Assembly: GCA_032718475.1 (NCBI GenBank)
Contig: JAUCBJ010006720.1
Location: forward strand, 1-64,000
Source: Nemertoderma westbladi
Lineage: Eukaryota; Xenacoelomorpha; Nemertodermatida; Nemertodermatidae
Reading direction: 5' to 3'
Length of the DNA stretch: 64,000 nt
Within the stretch, counting starts at the first letter, position 1. The number at the start of each line of letters is the position of its first letter. The position numbers and the translations under genes are program-made. This document shows positions 56,701 to 59,465 of the stretch, one piece after another. The notes under the pieces were generated by a model. It made no database searches. It saw nothing but the letters and a program-made list of their open reading frames with translations, and had not been told where the DNA came from.

Positions 56701-57823
56701 GATTCGTTGTCTTCTTCCTCGGAATCTATAGGTGAAAGCGAATGTAAAAACTTAAAACATCCTGGTTGTATATAAAACGTAGCAGTAGAGTTTATACAAA
56801 TAGATCTACTGTGATACTGATAATGTTTCAGTTTACTATTGTTCGTTATTATATATTTTTGAACAAATAATGTTACACTTACTTTTACTTAGGATAACTG
56901 TAGGCCTACACAGAGGCATTCATTCTAATTGACTTCTAATAATTAAATAAGATCCGACTGACCCGAGTCTGGCACAGGTGGCTGGAACATACTCCGCCGT
57001 CTGGCCGCACTGCTTAGTATTGGCTGCGGCTTCAGTTTTATTGGAGCCGAAATTCGTCTCTTTGTCACTTTCTTGCTAAGGACAGCTGATCGACGCAACA
57101 CTTTCACATTTAGTCGGAGAACTACTCTAAGTAAGGGTAATATCTCCGTGACCTTCTCATCTCTCTTCTTGATAGTTTGTAAAATCTGAGGTAAAAAAAA
57201 ACATGATAAAATTGGAAAAAAAAGAAAAAAAAGCATTTTACAGGTAAAAACCGGCAGGAACAGAATATAGAAGTAACGCTGAAGCCTGCAACTACAAGCC
57301 TACAAAGTTGATAACGCAAATACGATTGTATTGTTTAAAGGAAACGATTACCAATAGTTATCCATCGATGAGACTCGGAGGTTTCGGTATAGATCACTTC
57401 ACTTCCGAGTGATTATTTCGTAATGATTCCGAATCAAAGAAAAAACAAATCCACTTACCAACTCACTCCAAATAGTTGGTTTTGAAAAAAAAAATTAAAA
57501 TGCAAAACCAACTCAGAAACTGCTCCTCTCGGCCATCTCTCAGCATGTCCGTTATTGTTACAATCTGACTGAAATGTTGTATAACTAAACAACATTTATT
57601 TTGCAGGTTATATTGTATTTAAATAATATTATAATGTGTACTACAGTAAGTAATAATAGCAACCTCATCGATATCAACAACTTCCTCATCCACAATCGCG
57701 TCGAAATCAAACCGCGGTATTTCGTATTTGGGACGCTTCTTAGCGCCCTCTAGTAGACATGGGTGAATGGGGTCCTCGTGTGAAACATCGTGGGGGCTGC
57801 GAGCCATCAAAGCGGCTTGGGAC
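5609..57823 (-). CDS. Axonemal dynein heavy chain, tail and linker (partial, 15 exons)
   Basis: Dynein heavy chains are ATP-driven microtubule motors; this one has axonemal-type sequence and would act in cilia. Fifteen exons on the minus strand join in phase to 914 codons. Hallmarks in order: [10 protein letters not shown] with [16 protein letters not shown] (exon 7), [16 protein letters not shown] (exon 10), [20 protein letters not shown] and [11 protein letters not shown] (exon 11), [28 protein letters not shown] and [11 protein letters not shown] (exon 12), [12 protein letters not shown] and LEDYLEMKR (13/14), [19 protein letters not shown] (14), [13 protein letters not shown] and SVEGE (15). 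This is the DHC_N2/linker region. The AAA+ motor should follow but is not found between 5609 and the INTS3 end. The short tail and [10 protein letters not shown] wording suggest an inner-arm type, but the paralogue is unresolved. Introns of 28 kb and 13 kb are filled with repeats. The first exon listed may not be the true first. Confidence 0.92.
6064..6158 (-). CDS. Dynein heavy chain exon 14
   Basis: Acceptor TTTCAG|AA, donor ATTCAG|GTGGGA. 95 bases encoding [20 protein letters not shown] and then [11 protein letters not shown], the strongly conserved block that precedes AAA1 in axonemal heavy chains. Confidence 0.96.
6474..6633 (-). CDS. Dynein heavy chain exon 13
   Basis: Acceptor TTTCAG|TTG, donor [24 protein letters not shown] followed by [12 protein letters not shown]; ends in phase 1 and completes a Glu codon with exon 14 (DYLEMKR). 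Confidence 0.95.
6739..7345. repeat. Repeat bounded by AATAAACGCC clusters
   Basis: Clusters of CGAATAAACGCC-type motifs lie at 6750-6840 and 7275-7340, with a CCGTC-rich simple repeat near 6930-6975 between them. Probably a dispersed repeat in the intron between dynein exons 12 and 13. Clear terminal repeats are not seen. The rest of 7346-7900 is AT-rich and featureless. Confidence 0.45.
7935..8651 (+). CDS. Secreted or GPI-anchored Cys/Thr-rich protein, intronless
   Basis: 238 aa from ATG 7935 to TAG 8649-8651. Residues 1-17 ([17 protein letters not shown]) are a clear signal peptide. Two short cysteine-rich modules follow: [14 protein letters not shown]...YCIC and [11 protein letters not shown]...CRCEEG, EGF-like in spacing. 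They are separated by a (Thr-Asp)n then poly-Thr stretch encoded by a GGATAC microsatellite. A second Thr-rich region precedes a small hydrophobic C-terminus ([19 protein letters not shown]), which suggests GPI anchoring. No family is recognised. It lies inside a dynein intron on the opposite strand. An expressed gene is likely: signal peptide, cysteine pattern, poly(A) signal at 8698. Confidence 0.75.
   Translation: MKLFVFIVLLIVKFSSQLDVQWSELCSGDGDTCADGLQCLGTTPESTLKYCICKDSQIKVTDTDTDTDTDTTTTGTTTTTTGPDDATNGQSRRGIGTEVDVCGPCSDNGDCGAQAECVVTNDNNYCRCEEGTVHDFTKATQDKGFSCKDPTKSAKECPVGKTMEWNKKTREYECATSSPTATTSTISTTTTTTPTNVPAQQVQGDDDTKNDTSTKAAAAVPLPSIIAAGLPVVLAKYF
8698..8703 (+). terminator. Polyadenylation signal of the secreted-protein gene
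   Basis: AATAAA 47 bases after the stop codon. Confidence 0.65.
8704..9968. other. Dynein intron sequence without a gene
   Basis: AT-rich; holds a run of 25 C at 8832-8856. Several short open frames (9000-9420) lack coding character. Nothing else is recognised. Confidence 0.5.
9969..10355 (-). CDS. Dynein heavy chain exon 12
   Basis: Acceptor CCAATAG|TTT, donor CAAAG|GTTTGT. 129 codons, phase 0 on both sides, starting [19 protein letters not shown]. It contains [38 protein letters not shown] and [11 protein letters not shown], classic linker motifs. Confidence 0.96.
10662..10852 (-). CDS. Dynein heavy chain exon 11
   Basis: Acceptor TATATAG|GT, donor CTCGG|GTTAGT. Encodes [17 protein letters not shown] and [10 protein letters not shown], diagnostic of the dynein linker domain; phase 0 at its end. 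Confidence 0.95.
10890..11230. repeat. MITE-like repeat built of CTTAGCTAAG and CACCTTA motifs
   Basis: Starts GGGGCCGGTTGCATAAAAC at 10894 and contains many CACCTTA/TAAGGTG and ACTTAGTAAG-type inverted words, with CCACCTTAGCTAAG again at about 11205-11220. It looks like a decayed fold-back element. The right terminus is not identified. Confidence 0.5.
11968..12125 (+). mobile_element. tRNA-derived SINE
   Basis: GGGGTAGCTCAGTTGG (A box) and AGGTTCGAGCCCC (B box) at tRNA spacing, but the acceptor stem does not pair and a non-tRNA tail follows. Pol III-type SINE head rather than a tRNA gene. Confidence 0.65.
12126..16345. other. AT-rich intron sequence, no gene seen
   Basis: Part of the 28-kb dynein intron. 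Open frames are short and have no coding character. Local features: a 20-base tandem pair with ACTTACCGGTATACATACAG at about 14896-14930, and many poly-A/T and TA-rich stretches. Confidence 0.55.
16346..16351 (-). terminator. Possible TSC22 polyadenylation signal
   Basis: AATAAA on the minus strand, about 140 bases after the stop codon. Confidence 0.5.
16490..17572 (-). CDS. TSC22 domain protein (bunched/TSC22D family), single exon
   Basis: 360 aa, ATG 17572-17570 to TAA 16492-16490. Three family signatures in order: KFHIKSVTQ (residues 39-47), SRFRVVKID plus RGRWTCVDF (102-125), and the C-terminal TSC box with leucine zipper (about 212-264: [20 protein letters not shown] then repeated Leu). 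TSC22D proteins are dimerising regulators of growth and transcription; the long isoforms carry all three blocks. The whole long isoform lies in one uninterrupted frame with GC-rich codons, whereas long isoforms elsewhere are split by introns, so this may be an intron-loss or retroposed copy. It lies inside the 28-kb dynein intron on the same strand. The C-terminal tail after the zipper (265-360) is Pro/Ser-rich. Confidence 0.92.
   Translation of the reverse strand: MTDYGRSDDLSPRSRIPTDGARHQSGGPTRIQNSNMKPKFHIKSVTQNRGSPSQTNGDDYESCDDVDDVKDTVVPVTTVHSAESKPATGRVNFIPGTNGSNSRFRVVKIDANQELNRGRWTCVDFIDSEKEKRQPAYGTALAAPHMSVSGSESSSVGSGSVVPARAPDFHEVPPAAPEVLRSPNPSWLDYEGKMYDPASADLGSELENAVGSKINEALDLVKTHLAYAIREELEVINMKLAELTRRNSELEAEVARLRGQLSRREVYASPPTNSGYYPESHNNGGGAGGGYPAESERVEFGFSLPSAPSVDSIPSNSADWQRDSGYHHTSLSSTVPSSLVETPSIYPPPTIPRFKQTPSS
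17573..18384. other. Upstream of the TSC22 gene, no gene seen
   Basis: Contains two TAGGCCTA palindromes (17693 and 17815) and a third near 18226, and an AGTACAAAA-rich stretch at 18110-18200. Presumably includes the TSC22 promoter; no core element is identified. Confidence 0.4.
18385..18605 (+). mobile_element. tRNA-derived SINE, family A
   Basis: TTGGTGTAGTGG (A box) and GTGGGTTCAACCC (B box), then the family body GCACGAATGTTTTGAAGG and TAGCTAAATGAGTACTGGA. It shares this body with the copy at 39.3-39.6 kb. It ends near a G run at 18607-18621. Confidence 0.75.
19345..20300. repeat. Tandem repeat of about 165-175 bp inside the hAT element
   Basis: Six copies, each with CGCCGATTTCAATGGAAGGC, ATTTTTGGTGCTAAAATG and AAGTGCAAGTAACCAGCA. 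The last copy lacks the CCAGCA end. Short antisense frames across the copies are repeat shadows, not genes. Confidence 0.9.
21285..21640. repeat. Tandem repeat inside the hAT element, second set
   Basis: Four to five copies of a 65-90 bp unit with GCGTTTCTTTTTCATTTTGC and ACTTTGAGTTTTGCTCGCG, diverged and of uneven length. Confidence 0.8.
22543..23090 (+). pseudogene. Merlin-like (IS1595/ISXO2-type) transposase relic
   Basis: From ATG 22545 the frame gives [20 protein letters not shown], later pieces in other frames give [15 protein letters not shown] and TWFEKSRF, then [15 protein letters not shown] at about 22957-23000. That last motif matches the HTQ-IES-W-K signature of Merlin transposases. 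The part between TWFEKSRF and VNHLVEWVR is mostly missing, which removes much of the catalytic core. Several stops and frameshifts. Termini are not identified. Confidence 0.55.
23121..24121. other. Intron sequence without a gene
   Basis: AT-rich, with short repeats such as CCAACCCAAACGGCCCTTTTCA near 23177 and 23260. Nothing else recognised. Confidence 0.45.
24143..26790 (+). pseudogene. LINE endonuclease/reverse transcriptase, frameshifted
   Basis: Endonuclease part (24143-24850): VVGIQEH-type start, [15 protein letters not shown] and [11 protein letters not shown] part: [63 protein letters not shown] and [11 protein letters not shown] (the catalytic DD). The frame changes near 24850, 26060, 26515 and 26775, so it is inactive. 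The C-terminal GHCFH/DQP-type region continues at 26790-26933 and past the insertion at 31501. Confidence 0.88.
27081..27351 (-). mobile_element. tRNA-derived SINE within the left TIR of foldback element 1
   Basis: Minus-strand B box GGTTCGAATCC and body with GTGTCTTGCCTAGGGACAC and AGCGCTTTTATTATC. Flanked by an 11-bp direct repeat ACATTGAATAT (27070-27080, 27352-27362), a clean retroposition duplication; the host TIR sequence continues at GAATAGAGTAA. Confidence 0.8.
28033..28596. mobile_element. Small hAT-type element
   Basis: Inverted ends TAGGGCTCGATCGGAG and CTCCGATCGAGCCCTA, 8-bp target duplication CAGTATAG (28025-28032, 28597-28604). Both subterminal regions carry GGAGCCGGAGCAGGAGCCGG-type repeats. 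564 bp, non-coding. Confidence 0.88.
29534..29677. mobile_element. 144-bp near-perfect palindrome with 9-bp target duplication
   Basis: GGGTGCTGGTCACCTCGCCG at the left is mirrored at the right over almost the whole length, with repeated CGCCGCA / TGCGGCG words and a tiny loop. The flanks CCTAAATAA (29525-29533 and 29678-29686) are a 9-bp direct repeat. A hairpin MITE. Confidence 0.9.
29701..30790. mobile_element. Mutator-like element with TIRs of about 190 bp
   Basis: The ends GGGTTTGACTAAATACGCC and GGCGTATTTAGTCAAACCC begin inverted repeats of about 190 bp made partly of ACCACCGACAACC-type units. Target duplication TATGTCTGT (29692-29700, 30791-30799). The interior (30100-30580) is rich in ACGAATG/CATTCGT words, contains a 16-base G run (29930-29945) and no transposase. 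Confidence 0.9.
31020..31240. repeat. Tandem repeat of about 50 bp with a CACGTG core (foldback element 1)
   Basis: Four units with TTCACGTGCTGCTCGAAGTC and CCAGACTAGTTAACCAGTCA. The same unit is amplified in element 2. Most units carry the palindrome CACGTG. Confidence 0.85.
31641..32273. other. No gene; palindromic word-rich sequence
   Basis: Dense in TAGGCCTA, ACTGCAGTA and similar short palindromes; no coding frame of note. Confidence 0.45.
32353..34725 (+). mobile_element. P-like DNA transposon, internally deleted
   Basis: Terminal inverted repeats of about 63 bp, CATGGCCTACTATATACTAC and complement, with two mismatches; flanked by GAAAGAC (32346-32352, 34726-34732). It starts with CATG, as the Drosophila P element does. 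Contains a THAP-domain transposase remnant. Confidence 0.85.
32702..34070 (+). pseudogene. P-element-type transposase, centre deleted
   Basis: N-terminal frame 32702-33643 begins with a THAP domain: [19 protein letters not shown] then [10 protein letters not shown], the C2CH zinc signature. It goes on through [17 protein letters not shown]-like sequence to [17 protein letters not shown], the first catalytic Asp, and stops. Another frame (33642-34070) resumes with CDSCPTNLY and [12 protein letters not shown], the C-terminal domain. The remaining catalytic centre is gone, so the copy cannot transpose on its own. Here the THAP domain is not split by an intron. Confidence 0.85.
34940..35650. repeat. 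CACGTG tandem units in both arms of foldback element 2
   Basis: About three inverted units at 34945-35095 and about seven direct units at 35300-35650, each close to 50 bp with GTTCACGTGCTGCTCGAAG and CCAGACTAGTTAAC. Unit number differs between the arms and from element 1. Confidence 0.85.
35914..37950. other. Intron sequence with degenerate long repeats
   Basis: 36320-36840 holds three diverged units of roughly 200-240 bp: each has AACTATTCACT or its variant, then GAAGGTGTC, then CACTAAATCGA-like words, then a CC[AT]GTGG motif. No gene. The remainder to 37950 is AT-rich with short frames only. Confidence 0.5.
37951..38955 (-). repeat. Exon-intron junction minisatellite (57/48-bp units) at dynein exon 10
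   Basis: About 19 tandem units. On the minus strand each 57-bp unit has the last 39 bases of exon 10 (GATTTAGCCAGACAGCC, GAAGTTCTGGAGAAAG), the donor GTAAGTAGG, then TTGGACAGT. Fourteen GTAAGT donors (including the true one at 38943) are present. Five units (near 38120, 38281, 38441, 38604 and 38826) are 48 bp, lacking exactly GTAAGTAGG. In the exon frame, each donor copy reads GGT AAG TAG, a stop. Confidence 0.95.
38944..39173 (-). CDS. Dynein heavy chain exon 10, with its 3' end inside a minisatellite
   Basis: Acceptor TTTAG|T, donor GAGAAAG|GTAAGT. 76 complete codons with [20 protein letters not shown] and [13 protein letters not shown]. The last 39 exonic bases, the donor and 17 more intron bases form the 57-bp unit tandemly repeated in the next kilobase. 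It joins exon 11 ([11 protein letters not shown]) in frame across about 28 kb. Confidence 0.92.
39345..39590 (+). mobile_element. tRNA-derived SINE, family A, second copy
   Basis: ATCTAGTGGTGG head, GTGGGTTCAATCCC B box, and the same body as the 18.4-kb copy (GCAAGAATGCTTTGAAGG, AGCTAAATGAGTACTGGA). Lies in the dynein intron between exons 9 and 10. Confidence 0.75.
40285..40376 (-). CDS. Dynein heavy chain exon 9
   Basis: Acceptor CTCCAG|GTT, donor CCGA|GTAAGT. Encodes [17 protein letters not shown], continuing the helix of exon 8; ends in phase 2. Confidence 0.88.
41052..41249 (-). CDS. Dynein heavy chain exon 8
   Basis: Acceptor ATTTAG|TCG, donor TTGGAG|GTGAGA. 66 codons, phase 0. Predicted helical, with [20 protein letters not shown] typical of this part of axonemal heavy chains. 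Confidence 0.9.
41742..41960 (-). CDS. Dynein heavy chain exon 7
   Basis: Acceptor TTTCAG|AAC, donor CTGAAA|GTACGT. 73 codons, phase 0, with [19 protein letters not shown] and [15 protein letters not shown], a strong match to the dynein tail/linker boundary. It follows a 13-kb intron. Confidence 0.93.
41961..43395. other. Intron sequence; a GC-richer unidentified block
   Basis: 41961-42690 is AT-rich with nothing recognised. 42690-43395 has higher GC and a different texture (CCAATGGCTGGTCAGTAG, CATGGCCCAGCAGATGAGCT), probably part of an unidentified transposon; no frame looks coding on either strand. Confidence 0.4.
44247..45676. repeat. 42-bp minisatellite, about 34 copies
   Basis: Plus-strand unit contains CCCTCCACAGATCCTCC, then T[GA]TACTTCCCACTCCGTC, then TCCCACA; a periodic variant has CATCTTTCCCACCC. 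The unit length is a multiple of three, so long repetitive frames are open on both strands, none with other support for being a gene. Confidence 0.92.
45698..46142 (-). pseudogene. Transposon-type ORF with [12 protein letters not shown] motif
   Basis: The minus-strand frame reads [20 protein letters not shown], continuing [18 protein letters not shown] and then about 100 residues to a stop at 45698-45700. The HGKGP-DGVGG-K-R motif recurs in uncharacterised, transposon-linked proteins of invertebrates; I do not know its function. The 5' end of the frame coincides with the boundary of a duplicated block (46133), and the 3' end with the 42-bp minisatellite, so it is a fragment. Confidence 0.55.
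46133..46617. repeat. Direct duplication, copy 1
   Basis: Matches 47713-48233 at an offset of 1580. From 46133 to the C run at 46459-46482 the two copies differ at one base that I can see. After the C run copy 1 lacks about 44 bases present in copy 2, then both continue AGAATCTATTCACTTTCAGG. Confidence 0.93.
46640..47345. repeat. Satellite of about 310 bp, first block
   Basis: Just over two units. Each has TTTGGCCCTCTAGCGGCAGA, ATACATATCTGCCAAGTTTC, GTGGCCCTCTAGCGGGAGAC and GGCAGCTTTAAATCCGACAA, so two CTCTAGCGG[CG]AGAC motifs per unit. Confidence 0.9.
47713..48233. repeat. Direct duplication, copy 2
   Basis: Partner of 46133-46617. Its C run is 19 long against 24 in copy 1. It joins directly into a satellite unit at about 48234. 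Confidence 0.93.
48234..48760. repeat. Satellite of about 310 bp, second block
   Basis: One partial and one full unit nearly identical to those at 46640-47345. Confidence 0.9.
48757..48830. repeat. ACG trinucleotide microsatellite
   Basis: About 24 ACG/ACA units. It grows out of the ACGACGACAACGA that ends the satellite unit. Confidence 0.9.
48972..49140. repeat. Imperfect inverted repeat, hairpin MITE-like
   Basis: TTACATCATTG, TGCAAAGTAACAC and GCAGCGT on the left pair with ACGCTGAAAAGTGACCTTTG and CAATGATGTATGTAA on the right. The loop contains GAGCGAGCGCAGCGAG. No coding frame. Confidence 0.7.
49141..50150. other. AT-rich repeats with TTCTAGAAC and CTAGCTA words
   Basis: No gene. Repeated AATGTTCTAGAAC, ACTAGCTAC and TTTCAAAAAATTCTAG words, the same family as in the intron of the P-like element at 58.6-59.3 kb. 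Confidence 0.55.
50392..50859 (+). mobile_element. LINE 5' fragment
   Basis: Matches the LINE at 24125-24760 (CTAACACTCGGGTCC, AATGCGACAAGGTGAGCTGA, CATTCCTGGGAGACTTTAAT) with an internal deletion of roughly 180 bases and several point changes. It ends at TCACAAGTCCCAGAT, just before the 33-bp array. Confidence 0.88.
50880..54960 (-). repeat. 5'-splice-site minisatellite (33-bp units) at dynein exon 6
   Basis: About 4 kb of tandem units. On the minus strand each 33-bp unit has GTACGG|GTGAGTAACT followed by GGGGGAGGTTGGTGTAG; the first copy is the real exon-donor boundary at 54954/54953. Most units keep GTGAGT, giving on the order of 100 donor-like sites. At the far end (50925-51150 and 51850-52010) units shrink to 21 bp lacking GTGAGTAACTGG. 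In the exon frame each unit contains TAG. Confidence 0.95.
54954..55127 (-). CDS. Dynein heavy chain exon 6, ending in the donor of a minisatellite
   Basis: 58 codons, phase 0 on both sides; acceptor AAATAG|GTA, donor GTACGG|GTGAGT. Encodes [17 protein letters not shown] and [14 protein letters not shown]. The six exon-end bases plus the donor are the start of the 33-bp unit that is repeated for about 4 kb into the intron. Reading on past the donor meets a stop after VSNRGRLV. Confidence 0.88.
55267..55456 (-). CDS. Dynein heavy chain exon 5
   Basis: Acceptor TTACAG|GGA, donor GAGCAG|GTAAGT. Encodes [20 protein letters not shown] and [16 protein letters not shown]; ends in phase 0. Confidence 0.8.
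55642..55798 (-). CDS. Dynein heavy chain exon 4
   Basis: Acceptor TCACAG|AT, donor ACAT|GTAAGT. Encodes [16 protein letters not shown] and [15 protein letters not shown]; ends in phase 2. Confidence 0.75.
55799..56578. other. Dynein intron with G run and short repeats
   Basis: A run of 21 G (55874-55894) is followed by three or four diverged units with GATAAAGTTCCGGTGAGACA-like sequence (55900-56000). No exon is expected here, because exons 3 and 4 join in phase. Confidence 0.5.
56579..56725 (-). CDS. Dynein heavy chain exon 3
   Basis: Acceptor CTATAG|AT, donor TTGG|GTTAGT. Acidic stretch [17 protein letters not shown] followed by [16 protein letters not shown]. Joins its neighbours in phase 1 on both sides. 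Confidence 0.65.
56963..57185 (-). CDS. Dynein heavy chain exon 2
   Basis: Acceptor CCTCAG|ATT, donor TCGG|GTCAGT. 74 codons plus one base, basic (KRR and RR clusters), beginning [20 protein letters not shown]-terminal tail region, poorly conserved in the family. Confidence 0.6.
57664..57823 (-). CDS. Dynein heavy chain exon 1 (first recognised)
   Basis: Acceptor TTCTCAG|G, donor GATGAG|GTTGCT. It encodes [17 protein letters not shown]... ending in an acidic DEEVVDIDE. An ATG at 57807-57805 could be the start, but the upstream acceptor shows that at least one more 5' exon exists. It ends in phase 0 and continues smoothly into [12 protein letters not shown] of the next exon. Little conservation is expected here, so the assignment rests on phase and continuity. 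Confidence 0.6.
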
Positions 57824-58308
57824 CTGAGAATTAAAATAAAAGACAATCGAAATTAGGTTCCACCATGGAATACTAAATATAGACGGAACCGCATTAGTGT
57901 TATTTTTTCGGCCCCGATATTTTTTTCAATAAAGTGGTAGTATATGCCATAGAAACCCCAGAAAAAAAATTTAAGCAAATTCGACCGGAGCGTTCTCGAG
58001 ATATAATCCGTCAAAGTTTTCATATTTGGCAACAAGAAATGCAGTGTTGGGGGCGATTTAATCTTATTTGCGATATATTTCTATGGCAACAAGTAGTAGT
58101 GTCATTATTCTTGAACTGCGCTGTTGTAATATTGATGCGTTGGTTTGTCAACAATATTATTATTACCACAACTAGCTACAGCTGAACTATTTTAAAACAA
58201 TATTTTAACCGATAATTTTTCGATTACAATTAACCAGTACATCGCGGTAACCTTTAGTCTCTACACAGTAGGGCCTGTACTGGCTACACATAGTGAACTA
58301 TCTACATC

Positions 58309-58423
58309 ATGCCACGTACTTGTTTAGTATGCAAGTCAAAAGACCATTTGCACCGGTTTCCTATTGATGTTGCTGTTTGCAATGAATGGAAACAAGCGAT
58401 TCGTCAAGGGCTGAATACGCCAG
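58309..58423 (+). CDS. P-like transposase exon 1 (first half of THAP domain)
   Basis: ATG at 58309; MPRTCLVCKSKDHLHRFPID with the first two zinc ligands, ending GCCAG|GTAAGG in phase 1. The 1042-base intron to 59466 is full of TTCTAGAAC/CTAGCTAG AT-rich repeats. Confidence 0.8.
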
Positions 58424-59465
58424 GTAAGGATTTTATTATTATATCACGCATAAAATGTTCTATGACATGTTATATATTTGGTACTACCGGTACCGGTACA
58501 GTAGTATGGTATGTGTTGTGTAGGCCTATATCCATGGTACCGGTACAGCAAATTTAAAAAATGTGTATGTCTTTTTATTTGGTTTTGTTGCATTTTATTA
58601 TGTTCTAGAACATTGGTGATTGTTCTAGAACCTTAGTATACATTTTTTCTGACATCTAGTAGTATTTTTTTCACTAGCTAGTATTTTTGAAAATAAAAAA
58701 AATAATATTTTATTTAGTGTTTTTTTAATATTGGAAAACATTCTAGAATCAATGTTTTCACATTTTTTTATAATTTCAAAAAATACTAGCTAGTTAAAAA
58801 AACGGCTATCCGTATGCCACATGCGTATATGTGTATATTCCTTAATCATTGTTACTATGGCTTCAATATTAGTTATAGAACACCATATAAAAGTTATTTA
58901 ACTATTCTAGAATAAAATAAAAAATAAAATGATCTAGAACATATAGCTAATTATTTTTTAATTTTAAATTAGCTAGTAATTTAAAAAAAATCAGATTTCA
59001 ACTTTTAACAATTTATTGCCAAATATTTCAACATTTTTATAGTTTCAAAAGATACTAAAAAAAAAACACTTGCTACCATAAATACAACATATCTACTTAT
59101 GTTCTATAACACTTTCCAATAATAAAAATCGAAAAAATAAAAATTTAAATTTAGAAAATGGTCACACAAGCTACACCTATGTTATAAAAATACTAGCTAC
59201 CTTAAAAATTGCTAGATACCTGAAACTATAACATTTATAACACTAAATTTAATACCAAATTTTTAAAAAAATTTTTTAAATACTACCGATAGTTATTTAG
59301 AAATTATAAATTAGCTAGTAATACAAATTTTTTGAACATTTAATTGATTATTGATTCGAGTTTTTGTATTCAGTAGTAATTAGTTTACATTGCAATGTGA
59401 AATAGAAATACTGGCACGGGCGGAACTCTAGCCATATAAACTATTTTAGATTATTTTTTCGTTAG

